Source: Mesocentrotus franciscanus (taxonomy: Eukaryota; Echinodermata; Echinoidea; Camarodonta; Strongylocentrotidae). Taken from it: a stretch of 64,000 nucleotides of DNA. The translations under genes were made by a program, and so were the position numbers. Shown here piece by piece: positions 14,101 to 26,835 of this stretch. Numbering within the stretch: position 1 is the first letter of the stretch; each line of letters begins with the position of its first letter. The DNA is taken from assembly GCA_037976565.1 (NCBI GenBank), contig CP137667.1, positions 2,628,299 through 2,692,298 of the forward strand. Reading direction: 5' to 3'. The notes below the pieces were generated by a model that did not search any database, was not told the origin of the DNA, and saw nothing but the letters and a program-made list of their open reading frames with translations.

Positions 14101-17100
14101 GGGCCTGCAGAAACATGGGCAAGAACAGTATTAATGCTGATGGGGATACTGTGTGGGTAAAAAAGATTCAATTAATATTTCTTATTTATTAATATAACAA
14201 TCACTTACCTTCACACGATGGTCTTTGATAATTCCATGATCCATTATTCATACACCTTATAATGCTTTCTCCAGATAATGTATAGCCCTCCTGACAGGTG
14301 AAATGAAGAGTAGCATTGACAGAGTAAGTTGTTCTATTGTCTGGTAAACGATTACCATGCAAAGGTTCACCTGGGTCACCGCAGGCAGGAATTCCTGAAG
14401 ACATATGGAATAACATTATAATGCCCCTAGAAATCCTGTCTATTCGTGCTCTCATTTTGACAAATAGAACGTTAGATAATCAATGCCAAAATAATTGGGT
14501 TACATTTATACCGCAGTCACACTAACGAGACCAATATCAACCCGACAATAGAGCGAACGAAAATTGAATTATCTTGAATGGCCAATGTAGTTGGTCGGTT
14601 TGGAGTCGATATGGAGCCAGTTTGGCGTTTTAGCTGAGGTAGTAGGGGATGTTAAAACACATAGTAGTGGGATCTCATGTGGAATTCGGCACCATTCGGG
14701 TGTTTACCAAATAACAGGTGTTGTCAATCACCAGGGTTAGCCTTCAGTTTTATGACCAACAGTCCTTATGTAGTGCTTTTTTAAAACACCCATTCCCCCC
14801 AATTATAAAGTCACTTTCTTACGTTTTCCTCACCCGAAGACTCTCCGAGAGACCAGGGGGGGGGGGTGTATTTATTGATAGGACTACGGGTTTCTGTGTG
14901 CAGACTTGCACACCCATTAATGGTATTTCCACCAAGTATAGTGTCAGCAAGTTATGGCCTTCTGCACATGGAAACTGACTTCCTTCTCCCTTTAAATGAT
15001 AATCATATTCAATAATTGAAAGCCTAAACACGTAAGAAAGGTTCTCCTGAAAGTGCGCTTTCATAAATGCAAATTTTACAGATAGTCTGTTCGAAATACC
15101 TTGAATGTTTGTTATACAATTGCAATTTTGTAGTTAACAGTGAAATTTAGTTTACAATCTCTGAATAATTATTGTTAATTTTTTTTAAACTCCTATATTG
15201 GTTATTGTGGTATTTTCGATATAACCATGGTAACTTAATTGATAGGTATGATTACAGTCGGTTTGTTATCTAAACTTACTAACCTATTTGACATAACGTC
15301 CGTCTTTTATCTCCACAAGATGAATCATCCCAGTTGTATTTATTGTTCCGCCTCATTTCTACACAGTGACGATTGTCGTCATTAGGTCTACCTGACCGCC
15401 ATGCCTCATAGATGACTCGAGTTTCTGAAGGCGGCAAAGCAGATGAATATATTATTCATATAAAATGTATGATATCAATCAGTAACAAGCCAATTCATAT
15501 GGATAAAACATACATCTGAATTTTTTGTCTTCTTTGAAAGTAGTGCCACAATAAAGTCACCTACATTAATATACATCATATATGATATCGCATATTTTGC
15601 GTTTTCAATAATATCCCAAGCTAATCCTTGAATTAACTTTGTTTGATATCCCTCGAAATTTGAAAAGAAATTATATTGTCAGAAGAAAAAATATGGAGAA
15701 GAAAAATATGCTAATCATATATATATCGCTTATTCAGATAACATGTATAAACTACTTTCCATTCGTTTTTTTTTGTATTCATTGATTTTATTACTAAAAA
15801 CTCCAATTCTTTTTCGTACATATCATAGTTTATTCAAAAACTGCAACATAATTATAACAAAGCTTTTTTATCATTTGATAAACAAACATAAATACAACAT
15901 AGTTCATTGTTCATAATTTCACAATGTATAGGACTAAAATATAACACAATCACATAATAGGAAATGATTACCGCACAACACAATTGTTTCATCCCCAAAA
16001 CTAGAACAAGCATTGCTTTTTGTCTTCAGAAATAGACTGAATACTTAAACAAATATATGAAAAATGAGTTTCATATTTCTCAACACATTTTTATACAGAA
16101 TTGAAATTATGAGTTTTTCTTAAAACACAATCCACCCCAAACCCCTCTCCCTTCCTCCTCTCTAACTCCTTGAACTTATCACCCTCCCCCTCCCTTCTAC
16201 TTGTGTGGATAGTGAATGCATTCTGGGATAGGTTTCTTTACAATATCGAAATGACTTAAGTTGTTGACTTTGTTCCACCTCTACCTCGCTCTCCCTAAAA
16301 CTTCCCAGTTTTCCCATTTTCTTAGATGTAGGGGTAATTTATTTCTCATCGATGCCAAATTCTTTTCTTTCTTTGAAATTCTTCTTTGAAACTGCGTTTA
16401 ATTCCATCCATGGTTATAGAACAATGAAAATCAAATACTTTACCAGAATTAAAAAGTGATTTACCAATTGCTCTTTTCCTTGATCAATCAATGTTATTCC
16501 AAAAAATATCTCCTTCCAACTTAGATTAGGTATGGATATGAAGCTAAATATAGTGTTACAGTCGTTCCATATCAAACGAACTTTTTCACATTAAAACAAA
16601 AAATGACGATATGTCTCCTTTTCCTTTTTGCAGAAGCAACACAAATTAGTTTGGGCAATTCCAAATCGATACAAATGATGATTTGTGTAAATAATTCCAT
16701 GCAGTAGTTTAAATTGGAACTCCCTGCTATTTAATGTACCTTGTCTTGGTCTCTTAAAAACGTTTTCAATGTCTTTGTAAGAATAACCATGTTTATCTTT
16801 TATTCTTTCAAAAATATTTAGCGTTACCGATTTCTGTTTAAGAAATTCTGTGTAGATTTGTTTTAATACAATATCATTTATTGATATAATATTTTTTCCC
16901 AGTACAAAAGCAATTCCTTGTACATCATGAACCTTATAATTGTCTTTTCTCATATTTCTTTTCCAGTTAACTGGAAGTGTTTGGTTTTGAAATCTATCAT
17001 CGATTTGTATGCTTGATAGAAAGTCATAGGTTAAAATAAACAAATATTTCGTTCACAAGCTTTGATTGATACTGATGAACCCCATATAATGTCATGGAAG

Positions 17101-18391
17101 AAAGACGCGTTAGATTACTGGCTCCTAATATTGCTTACGGTATGACTATCATATTATCGAGGATATAGTTTGTTCATAATGACTTACTATCAGACCAATA
17201 CCAGGACCGCCCGACGTCTTGGTCATAACCACCAATCCACCAGGCCGTGTTAACAACTTTGTCTCTCAGATACAGGGCTCGGTCCAGCAATAAAGCGTTA
17301 GTGCTCTCATCGAGTATTTCAGCCAGAAATCCTCCACTCTCATTACACTCTCTTGCCCCGTTGGTACAGTTCTTCGAAACATCCATGAATTGGAAACAGG
17401 TGCCCATGTATTCTAATACCATGTCGGATTGGTTAAGTCCAAAACTCTGGCAAGACCGATCTAGAAATAAACATTTCATGACTGAGTAATAATATGTATA
17501 GCTCAACATGTTATGTGAAGACGTGCTAAAACACGACGTACAGACCTTCAAAAATCTCGACTTAAGCCGTTTGAAATAGCCTTGTCCATCACATTATGAA
17601 TGTGTGAACACTACAATGACATATTCCGAACATGATCTCTATATGAAACATAATAGGATACCGAATTCACCTTTCAGCTAATTTTTCAAAAGTATTTGCG
17701 ATCATTTTTATTATAGTGCGGTTTAAGAGGCGGTATAGGTTTTTGCCTTATTGCTTCGGGATGATTGACTTGAATCGCTTCCGCGTCTACGATAGTAAAC
17801 TAGACTGCGCTGGTGGAAACCTGGTTATATAACATAACTAAGCATTTTACGAATAGAAATTTTCGTAAATTTGATTGTTAAAACCGGGACATTTCCTTTC
17901 TGATCTTAAAACGTGACTATGGAACTTGCAGTATTTATTCTAAAAATATACAATTGCTTAACCCTCAACAAAATATGTCGATCCACTGTGTAGCTTTGTA
18001 ACGTCTTAAGGGGGTCGTCGAGAGTCGAGGCAGAGACCCTGATAATAATCTAAGGTCCTAACATAATTTACCGAATAATAATTTTGGTCATTTTTCTAAA
18101 CGAAGCATAAATAGTTGCGTTCGGGAAAATATGTATATGTTGAAGAATAATGAGCTACATAATTATACACAAAATGTTGCGATTCGGCCTGTTGGCAGTG
18201 AATGATGAAAAAAAAAACATCAGTAGAGAGTAATACTACTAGTAGTACAAGTAACAGTTGTAATAGTTGTAGTAGTAGTAGAGGTAGAAGTAGAAGCAGT
18301 AGTAAAGGCGATAGTAGGAGTAGTAGTAGTACTACTACTACTAGTAGTAGTAGTAGTAGTAATAGTAGTAGTAGTAGTAGTAGTAGTAGTA

Positions 18392-18429
<38 letters not shown>

Positions 18430-21400
18430 TTAAAGTAGTAGTACTAGTAGCCTAGTACTAATGACGCAATCAACTTTGAAATTTGCACGTTACCGGATTC
18501 TGAAGACGAAATTGAGGTGCACATTTATGAAATTGAATGAAAAAGAAGTGTTAACCCTAATAAGGCCGTGAAACGGCCGATCGCCGCGAAAATTTGCATG
18601 CATGTCAAGTGAAGTGTATAGAATACTATAGAAATTTCAATTTTTTGAAAAAATACTCATTTGCATATTTATGGTAAATTATGCAAATAAGGTCAAAAAA
18701 TTCATATTTTTACCCATAAATCATATATTCTTCATATTTAAGCTTTCTTTTCCACTACATATATTTGTTAGACCATTTTGAATAATAATACGAATTTTTT
18801 TTTTGGAAAACTAGGTTATTCCAAATGTTATCGCTTGTTTTGATAATTTCTTATGTATTTCATTGTTTTTTTAACTTATTTATTTTATTGTTTTTGTTGT
18901 TTTATTTCATTTCTAACTATAATTTAACTATTTTGACCCCCAAAACTAACACCTAAACTTTAAACAAGACCAAATAACCAATGTTTTATCTCTTTTAGGA
19001 AAAATGATATTTCCATATGTTTTGTACACAAATCACGAAAATGAGCGATTTTCGGGCCGACATGTAAAGACAAAAGGTCACGTGACTTTGTAACGGTAGG
19101 TCCGATTTTCAAAAAAATTGTTTTAAAAGATGCGCAAGACTCGAAAGAATAAAGTCATGAAGCGGCGGGGCGTCATCCGTATGCGTTCCCGAACAATCAG
19201 AAAAATCGCGGAGGGGGGGGGGGCATGATGCCCCCCGGTCTTATCAGGGTTAAAATGGACAGGAATCCTATAGTAGTGGTGGTATAGTATTAGTAGAAGT
19301 AGTAGTAGTGATATTGATACTAGACCCAATTACCATACTGACAGAGCAAGCCATTGCCTCTTTGGTTTGTTCTTGGACTCCATGCAAATGATCCATCCTG
19401 ATATGAGAGTTCAATACAATCTTGTGAATTTGCACTTGGAAATGGATTTTGCCAAAAGAAACGTTCGATGTGTTCCCCGCCTGAGAAAAAACAACGTTCA
19501 ACAAGAACAAGAAAAAAGAAAGAAAAGAAAACTTTTGTTTAATCTTTGCATTTGTTATTTAGACCGTCTTACATTCAATATCTGTTCTGTTATTGTTGCA
19601 CTTTTGCTTCTGGTTACTATTATTACTTCACTTTTTTCATCATTATCATATTACTTAATCATGTTATTCGTGTTATATGTATTTATGTCTACTATTCCTC
19701 TTACTTTTACACGTTTTTGTCCCCTTTTCCCTGTAATGTTCACGTGCATGAAATATATTAAGTTTTAGTTAAAGAAACATGAAATGCAATAAAGAATAAA
19801 TTGATTTACTGCATCATTCACTCCTACTACGAGAGCAACAATGTTGGATACCCATTGCAATTTTTAGATATGGGTTAACGTTGTTTGTATATTTACCGCC
19901 AGTGGTGATATTTACTTTATTTTTGGCATTTTGAATGAGATACACTAAATAAATAATACTTTTACAAATGTTTGTTTGATTTTTATGTTATTTTCCGTCA
20001 CATTCGAGCATACAAATCGGAAAAAATAGTCACATATTCTGAGGGCAGGTCAGCGTGTATGTGTCTGATCTGGGAATGCAAGGGACACTTTTGGATGCTA
20101 ACCTAACGACTCTTCTGGAGCAAAATAGGCGACAAATTGACATAAAATTTTCCAGATATTCATTACAAAAATGTCTGATTAGGCCGATTACTAAAATTCA
20201 GATTTTTGATAAATGAAGTCGTAGTACCAGATAAATGGTGAAAGGGGAAACCGAGAGAAGACTTAGATCAGTCCGGTTGCGATACACGGCTAGCTCGAGT
20301 GCCGGGCTGCGTTATTTTTTTCTGCGGCACAGATTGGGGTTAGGTGCGTGTTGAGCCTATGGAAAAGTTTAGGGTTAGGGTTAGGGTTAGGGTTAGGGTT
20401 AGAGTTAAGTCAAGACCTCTTAAAAAAAAAAAGCCCCAATCTGTGCCGCAGAAAAAAATGACGCTGCCGGGCTAGGCTAGCTACGGCAAGCAAGCTGCGC
20501 TAGATGCGATGCAATGCAGGCAGGTTGTACGTACGTAAATATATATATACATATATATACGTACGCATAATGTACAGACAGGCCTACGGTTTACTTGAAC
20601 GCTACATCGACGTTATATCCACTCGCTATTTGGAAGTTATAAAATTGATCTATAGTCAGAGATCTCCCAAATCTCCGTTGTCGTTGTTGCTGTCCGAGGT
20701 ACCTTCTTCTTCTATCTCCTCAAAACTCAAATCAAGTATGTTTTCGTCCATATCGATATTCAAGTTTCCAGGGGATTTTGATGAAGGTAAAACAACGTTG
20801 GGTATAAATGAGGACGGTACTCAAGAGTCAATGCAATACATGTGAATTGCACGCAAACTGCATCGCGCACCGTCGTCAATCATTTCAGCTGAGCAGCCCA
20901 TCTTTCATATTGTGACGTCACTGAAAAATCAACTGAATTACGATGTTTTCAGGGTCTTGAGTGGGTTGATTTTTCGTCAAGTTTAATCAATTTTTATAAT
21001 TTTAGCTCGAATTTACAAGTTACACAAATGTAATAATTTTACTAAGTGTAATAATTTTACTAAGTGTAATTATTCGATTGCAATGATACCAAATTCAGTC
21101 AAGTGTAAAATCAATGAACCTTCTCTTTAAAGATTTGTCCATTTTTGCATAAGAGACGGTAATAATACTGTCGCACTAATTACCATTGATTTTTCGTTTT
21201 GCCAATAATAGGCTACTGAAGATTGTCTAAATTAAGAAGAAAAAAAAAACTTAACAAAGCTACAGTTAACTTACTATGTCTCCACATCCAGTCTCGTCCT
21301 TCCATCGCTCCGATCCAAACACTGTTGTCGATTTGGTCACGAATGTACTCGACGAGAAACGTTTGTGTCTTAGCATCTTTCACGGTGGCAAGTAGCTCCC

Positions 21401-24400
21401 CGTTAGCATTACAAATGTCCAACGAGTCTATCCAATTTCTCTCAATACTATTAGTATTACCACTACGTCGACGGTAGCAAGTGAGATTGGAGTATCGTTT
21501 GATATAATCGGCTGTACCGCCGCAATCCCCTTTAAAAATAACAACAACAACAACAAAAACGATTAACAGCAATACAAATAACAACAAAACACTGTGGTGT
21601 AATGGTGCAGACTCTTGATTCTCATTTGAGATGACCTGGGTTCGATCCTTGCTCTGAGCTTATATCCTTGGACTAGTTGTTTTGCCCTCTTCTGCCCCCT
21701 CGACCCAGTTGTTTGTGGGTACCTGGCAATGCTGAGGTAATAATGATTGCAAGGCCAGTCTATAGGAAGAGCAGTATTGATAATGATGAGGCTACTCTGT
21801 GTAAAGAAGACCAAAGTACTATTATCACTATAAAGCGTCTCATTAAAAAATGGATGTCTACAATTTGTACTCCTTTTTCAGATTCCAAGTCAAGGGGATG
21901 AGTGAAAATGTCAACATCTGACGTACTTTTACCTAGCATAGCATGTAGATTATTAAAAATCTTTCTACAATTATACCATTTGCCATATTATATTCTATGT
22001 ATTTTTAAATGTACTTGTAAATTGTGAACAATTTAGCCAAAAGCTGCAAATCACGATTTGTATTAAATCATGAAATGAATAACTAGAGCTTAGAAATTTT
22101 ACATTTCTTTAGAGGTAGAGGTAGTCATTGATAATAATAACGCAGTAAACACGATAATATGTGATGCGGGTTATGGACGACTAAACCTTGCAAAATATCG
22201 GAATCAAAATAGCTGCTTACTTTGACAAACTGGAGCATCATTCTCCCATGTGCCATCTTGTAGACATCTATTGAAGTTACGTCCAAGCAGAGTGTATTCA
22301 CTGCTGCTGCATGTATATGATATCGTCTGGTTTACCACGGGAGCTTCAGCCAATAGAGGATCGAGCTCTGAATACGCAGCTATGGGAGGCGACGGACACT
22401 CAATAGCTAAATAATCATGATTAATGATTATTAAACATTATCGCAACTACTTTCGAAAAATCAATCTAAGGCAATAAACCGGTTTACTAACATATTCAAA
22501 TCTATGGATGTTTCTTTCCTGGAGACCTAGTGACGAGTTATTCCATTAACCTGTTATTAATGAATGAACTGCAATACTTGGAATCTAGTCTGCAAACATT
22601 ACTTGTTGCTATGTCAGGCAATTTCTCGGGTTGTTAAAAACAACTTTTGTTTGAACAGTTTGCATGCAATTTGAATAATTATGATGGTAAACCAATCTAT
22701 TTCTATGGCCTTGTACGTCATCTTCTGAAGTACTATGCCAATATTACTGTGACGTATTACGTAATCTGAACCTGACATCTAATGGTCATGCAATTTGGTA
22801 TCGAAATTGTCTTTAAGTTGTTTTCTCGGATGTATTTAAGATCGCTATATTACACTGACATCGACTATCTATCAGCTAATCGAAGAAATCCGTACCCCTT
22901 GTTAACAGTACAACATTAATATGATTAATTTGGTCAAAATTATACTACTTTACTCTATAGAAAATAAAATGGGTCATGATTCAGAAAATTATATTCCATA
23001 ATTCATGAAGATAAATTATACAGGGGTCCCAAGACTATCTGACACAAATACAATACCTACACGTGTCATATCTACCATATACACTTTGATACATGTGTAT
23101 TATTTGTAAATTTGAGTCATGCATAGTGTTTCTTCCCTTCTCAATTCAAAGTAACATACATTTCTTTAAATTCTCTATATTATGCGCTGATTTAGATTGA
23201 TTTATTGGAGCATGTGAAGCCCTTACCCGTGCATGTGGGTGTATGACCCAGCCAGGACCCGTCCTCTAAGCACACCCATACAGCAGTGTTTGTATGGCCA
23301 TCCATCATGTATCCATCAATGCATTCCCATGTGATATAAGAACCTATATCCAGCGTTGGGTTCGGCAAGGTTGTTATGGTGTTAGGTATGGGGTCTGGCA
23401 GGGCACAGCTAGCTGATATCAGACCTATGGAGAGGATATATTATAGGAAAATGATCGCAACTACTTTCGAGAGATCAACTCATGGGCTATTTCGATACAC
23501 TATCGTTGTCCCATATAAATCATGTTCGGATTACGTAACACGTCGTTGTCATGCTCACACATTTCAATATATGACGAACTAGGCGATTGGAATTGCCTTA
23601 GGTTGATATTTTAAAAGTAGTTGCTAAAAAAACAAAAAACAAATAACAACCCCGCCCCTAAAAAACAAAAAGGCTTTCACCCTCCCTGAAGTCTTTTTTT
23701 AAAATCATTATTTTTATTACTAATTGACACCTGGATGGAGAGTGGCAAATTTAGATTAACGTCTTGTCAAAGGATGGTAGTGCAGGGCTGGTATTTAAAC
23801 CCCGTATCTTGTGACCTACAGTCTGGTGACTTATTCACCAGATCACAAAACGTCTACGTCACTATTACAGCTTTTCTTCGGTGTAAAACTACTACTACGA
23901 AGAAAACGATGAAGAAGAAGGGAAAGAAGAAAACTTATTTAATAGATATTAGTGATTATATTCTCTATGATTGAGGCACCTACACATTACGGTGCCAGGT
24001 AAAAATGTCAGAGGAAAAAAATATCAGAGGTAAAAATGTCAGAGGAAAAAATGTCAGAGGAAAAAATGTCAGAGGTAAAAACTTCAGAGGTAAAAATGTC
24101 AAAGGTAAAAATGTCAGAGGAAAAAATGTCAGAGGTAAAAATGTCGGAGGTAAAAATGTCAGAGATACAAAAAAAATGTCAGGTACAAAAAAAAATGTAG
24201 GGGTAAAATTGGTGCCGTCATAATATCTCAGCACTTTATCACACAAAATGTCGAGACGTAACCTACTGGGCTAGTCTATTATATTCTATAAATGACTGTG
24301 TATTGTACTTTGTACATGTCCTGAGGATAATACAATGTGGAAAATAAATATGAAACTTATATTTTGTGACCAGGTTTGCATATATTAATTTCTATCATTT

Positions 24401-26800
24401 TTCGATATCTTAAATTGGTTGATGTTTTAAGGCTTATTTGGTTTTGAGGAAGTATGGGCCTAAGTACATACAATATTAAGATTGAATGAGATAAAACAGG
24501 GAATCAGTTGTAAAGATCGCACAGAAATTCCACAAATTCAGTAATTAGACCCATCTTCATGTCCATCCCAGCAAAGGCTGTTATGACAAGAAAACATTAA
24601 TAAAAAGACACAAATGCTTTGTCCCCTTCATCAATACTTATTACAAAAGTTTAACAAACAATATCAAAGCTTCGCTTGAAGAATGTCAGATAGTAGGCTT
24701 ACAAGTGGTAAACGTTGAGACATAACTACCCAGGTATTTTGTCATGTGCTTTCGACCATAACACTGTGTAACTTTACATAAAAAGAAAAATCATGTTTGT
24801 GATTAAGAAACGTGGAAGAAATACAGTTTAAGTCCCTCGATTTCAACTGTTTTTTTTCTGCCAAATTCATGATGCATTTTGTTTAATGTGTAGACTTGCA
24901 CGAATATGTACCTGCTGGAAACTGTCGTATACAGTGTATGCCATCACACCTTTTATAAATCCTGCACCAAATATCCATCAAACAATGTTATCATGTATAC
25001 AAGCAGTATCATGATGCTATAAATGTGTACAGTAAAACTATGTTTCTGTTATGTTACTCATGAATAAATATTTGTCAATTTCAGAGTTTGATCTCTCAAA
25101 GCAAATAATTATAGAACGATGTAGCTTAAACAGAACCTCAAAGCGCGCGCTTATCTGGAATGTGATGGTGCGGTTTATAGCATTTGATGTAACATTGGCG
25201 GTTTTCTGCTTTGTATCAGAGTATCAAAGCTGCTTATTGATGTTCTCCCAGACTATTTATACCTCAATAGTGATCGACGATCAACTTTTTGCAAAGCGCG
25301 CGCTTCTCTGGAATGTGATGGTGCGGTTAGCATTAGATGTAACATGGGCGGCTTTCTGCTTTGGATCAAAGTATCAAAGTATCAAGCCCACAAGAAAGTG
25401 AAATTGGTGGAAATATGCATTTGTAGGAAAAATGTTAAAATGTCCATCAATCTTCAGAAGGGACGGTGAAGTGGGGGGGGGGGGCGGAGGCCTCACAGCG
25501 TGATATCTTATCCTCCTTTTTGGGGGCTGTGATGACTTTTCTTTTTCTTTAATGATGATTACACCATCGAGCCACATCTCGGCCTATAATTCATGGCCAA
25601 ACTACTTGATTTTAGACATTCTTTTTTTCCAGAAGTTTGCTCAGTGTACCAGTATCACTTGCTTAGACAAAGGCATATGAGGGGGAGGCAGCCGGGTCAC
25701 TATGCCCCCCAAAAGAATACACCCCCCGTCTCCCCTCGGCAATAATCAGGCAATCGTCACAATTTAGAGGAAGAAAGGTAAATAAAAGTTAAAGAAAGAA
25801 GAAAATAAAGCAGCGCTGAAATTAATGACTGCAGAGAATCCTTCGTTTATATCTTTTCGACAAGCCTATTATACAACCATTACCAATATTCAACCTGTAA
25901 CATGCTTTTTTAAATATATTTTTTACCTCTAACATTTTTACCTCTGACATTTTTACACCGAGCCCACATAACATACTCCGTGGCAAACAGGAGGTAAGCG
26001 AGGAAAAAGGAAGGCAATGACAAGACAGAGAGAGAATATGGCCCGGGTTCAAATTCAGTTTTCTTTAAATTATTAGACCCGGTACTGAAAATCATTTATC
26101 TGCCATGTGATTGCCTAATGACGCTACATACAAAAAAGTACCAGAGGGCCGTTTATTGTCATCAAATATTGTTCAAATAGCATTGTAGAGATGAACAAAT
26201 AAGAATAATAACGCATGGTCGTTAGTCATGAGAATGTCAACTTCTATCTCTCTCTCTGCTAAATAATCCGAACAATAGAATCAACCGAGTGGAATCAACT
26301 TTTAAACGAATTTCATGAGTCCTGAAATTTTAATTTGGTACTGTACGTCATAGTAGTATTATAGAGCTGCAATAGCGAACGATTTTCGCTAAAATTCAGA
26401 AATTTGTGTTAGATTGCGTTTCCCTAAAAATTGGAACTAGAATGAATAATAGATAATGCGGTCATGTAAACAAGTGCATTTTGTCCATGTTAATCCTCCA
26501 GTACCAAAGTCATGGCTGTTTTCTCTACCTTTTTTTCTATATATTTTAATTTAAAATAAAAATTCTTATGTTTCTTCTTTTCTCTTGATAATATTTCAGC
26601 AACGAACTGAAAGTTTTGGTAGACATCTTGAATGTATTATAGCAATAAATCATGGGCACGTGACGTATTGCAAAATATAATTATGATAATAATAAGAAGA
26701 ATGAACATAATTATAATAATAATAATAATAATTACGATATTAACTATTATAGCAACAACACCAATGATAATGAAAATGATTATTATGATACTGCTGCTAT

Positions 26801-26835
<35 letters not shown>

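Noticed and set aside
18202..18438. Serine-rich open reading on the plus strand
   Set aside because: It is the translation of an (AGT)n microsatellite, with no splice context or domain.
20369..20404. Interstitial telomere suggesting a chromosome fusion
   Set aside because: The TTAGGG run lies inside a 157-bp MITE with target duplication, so transposition explains it.
23980..24246. Open readings on both strands rich in FLPLTF or VRGKN
   Set aside because: Both come from the 15-bp minisatellite, whose unit length is a multiple of three.
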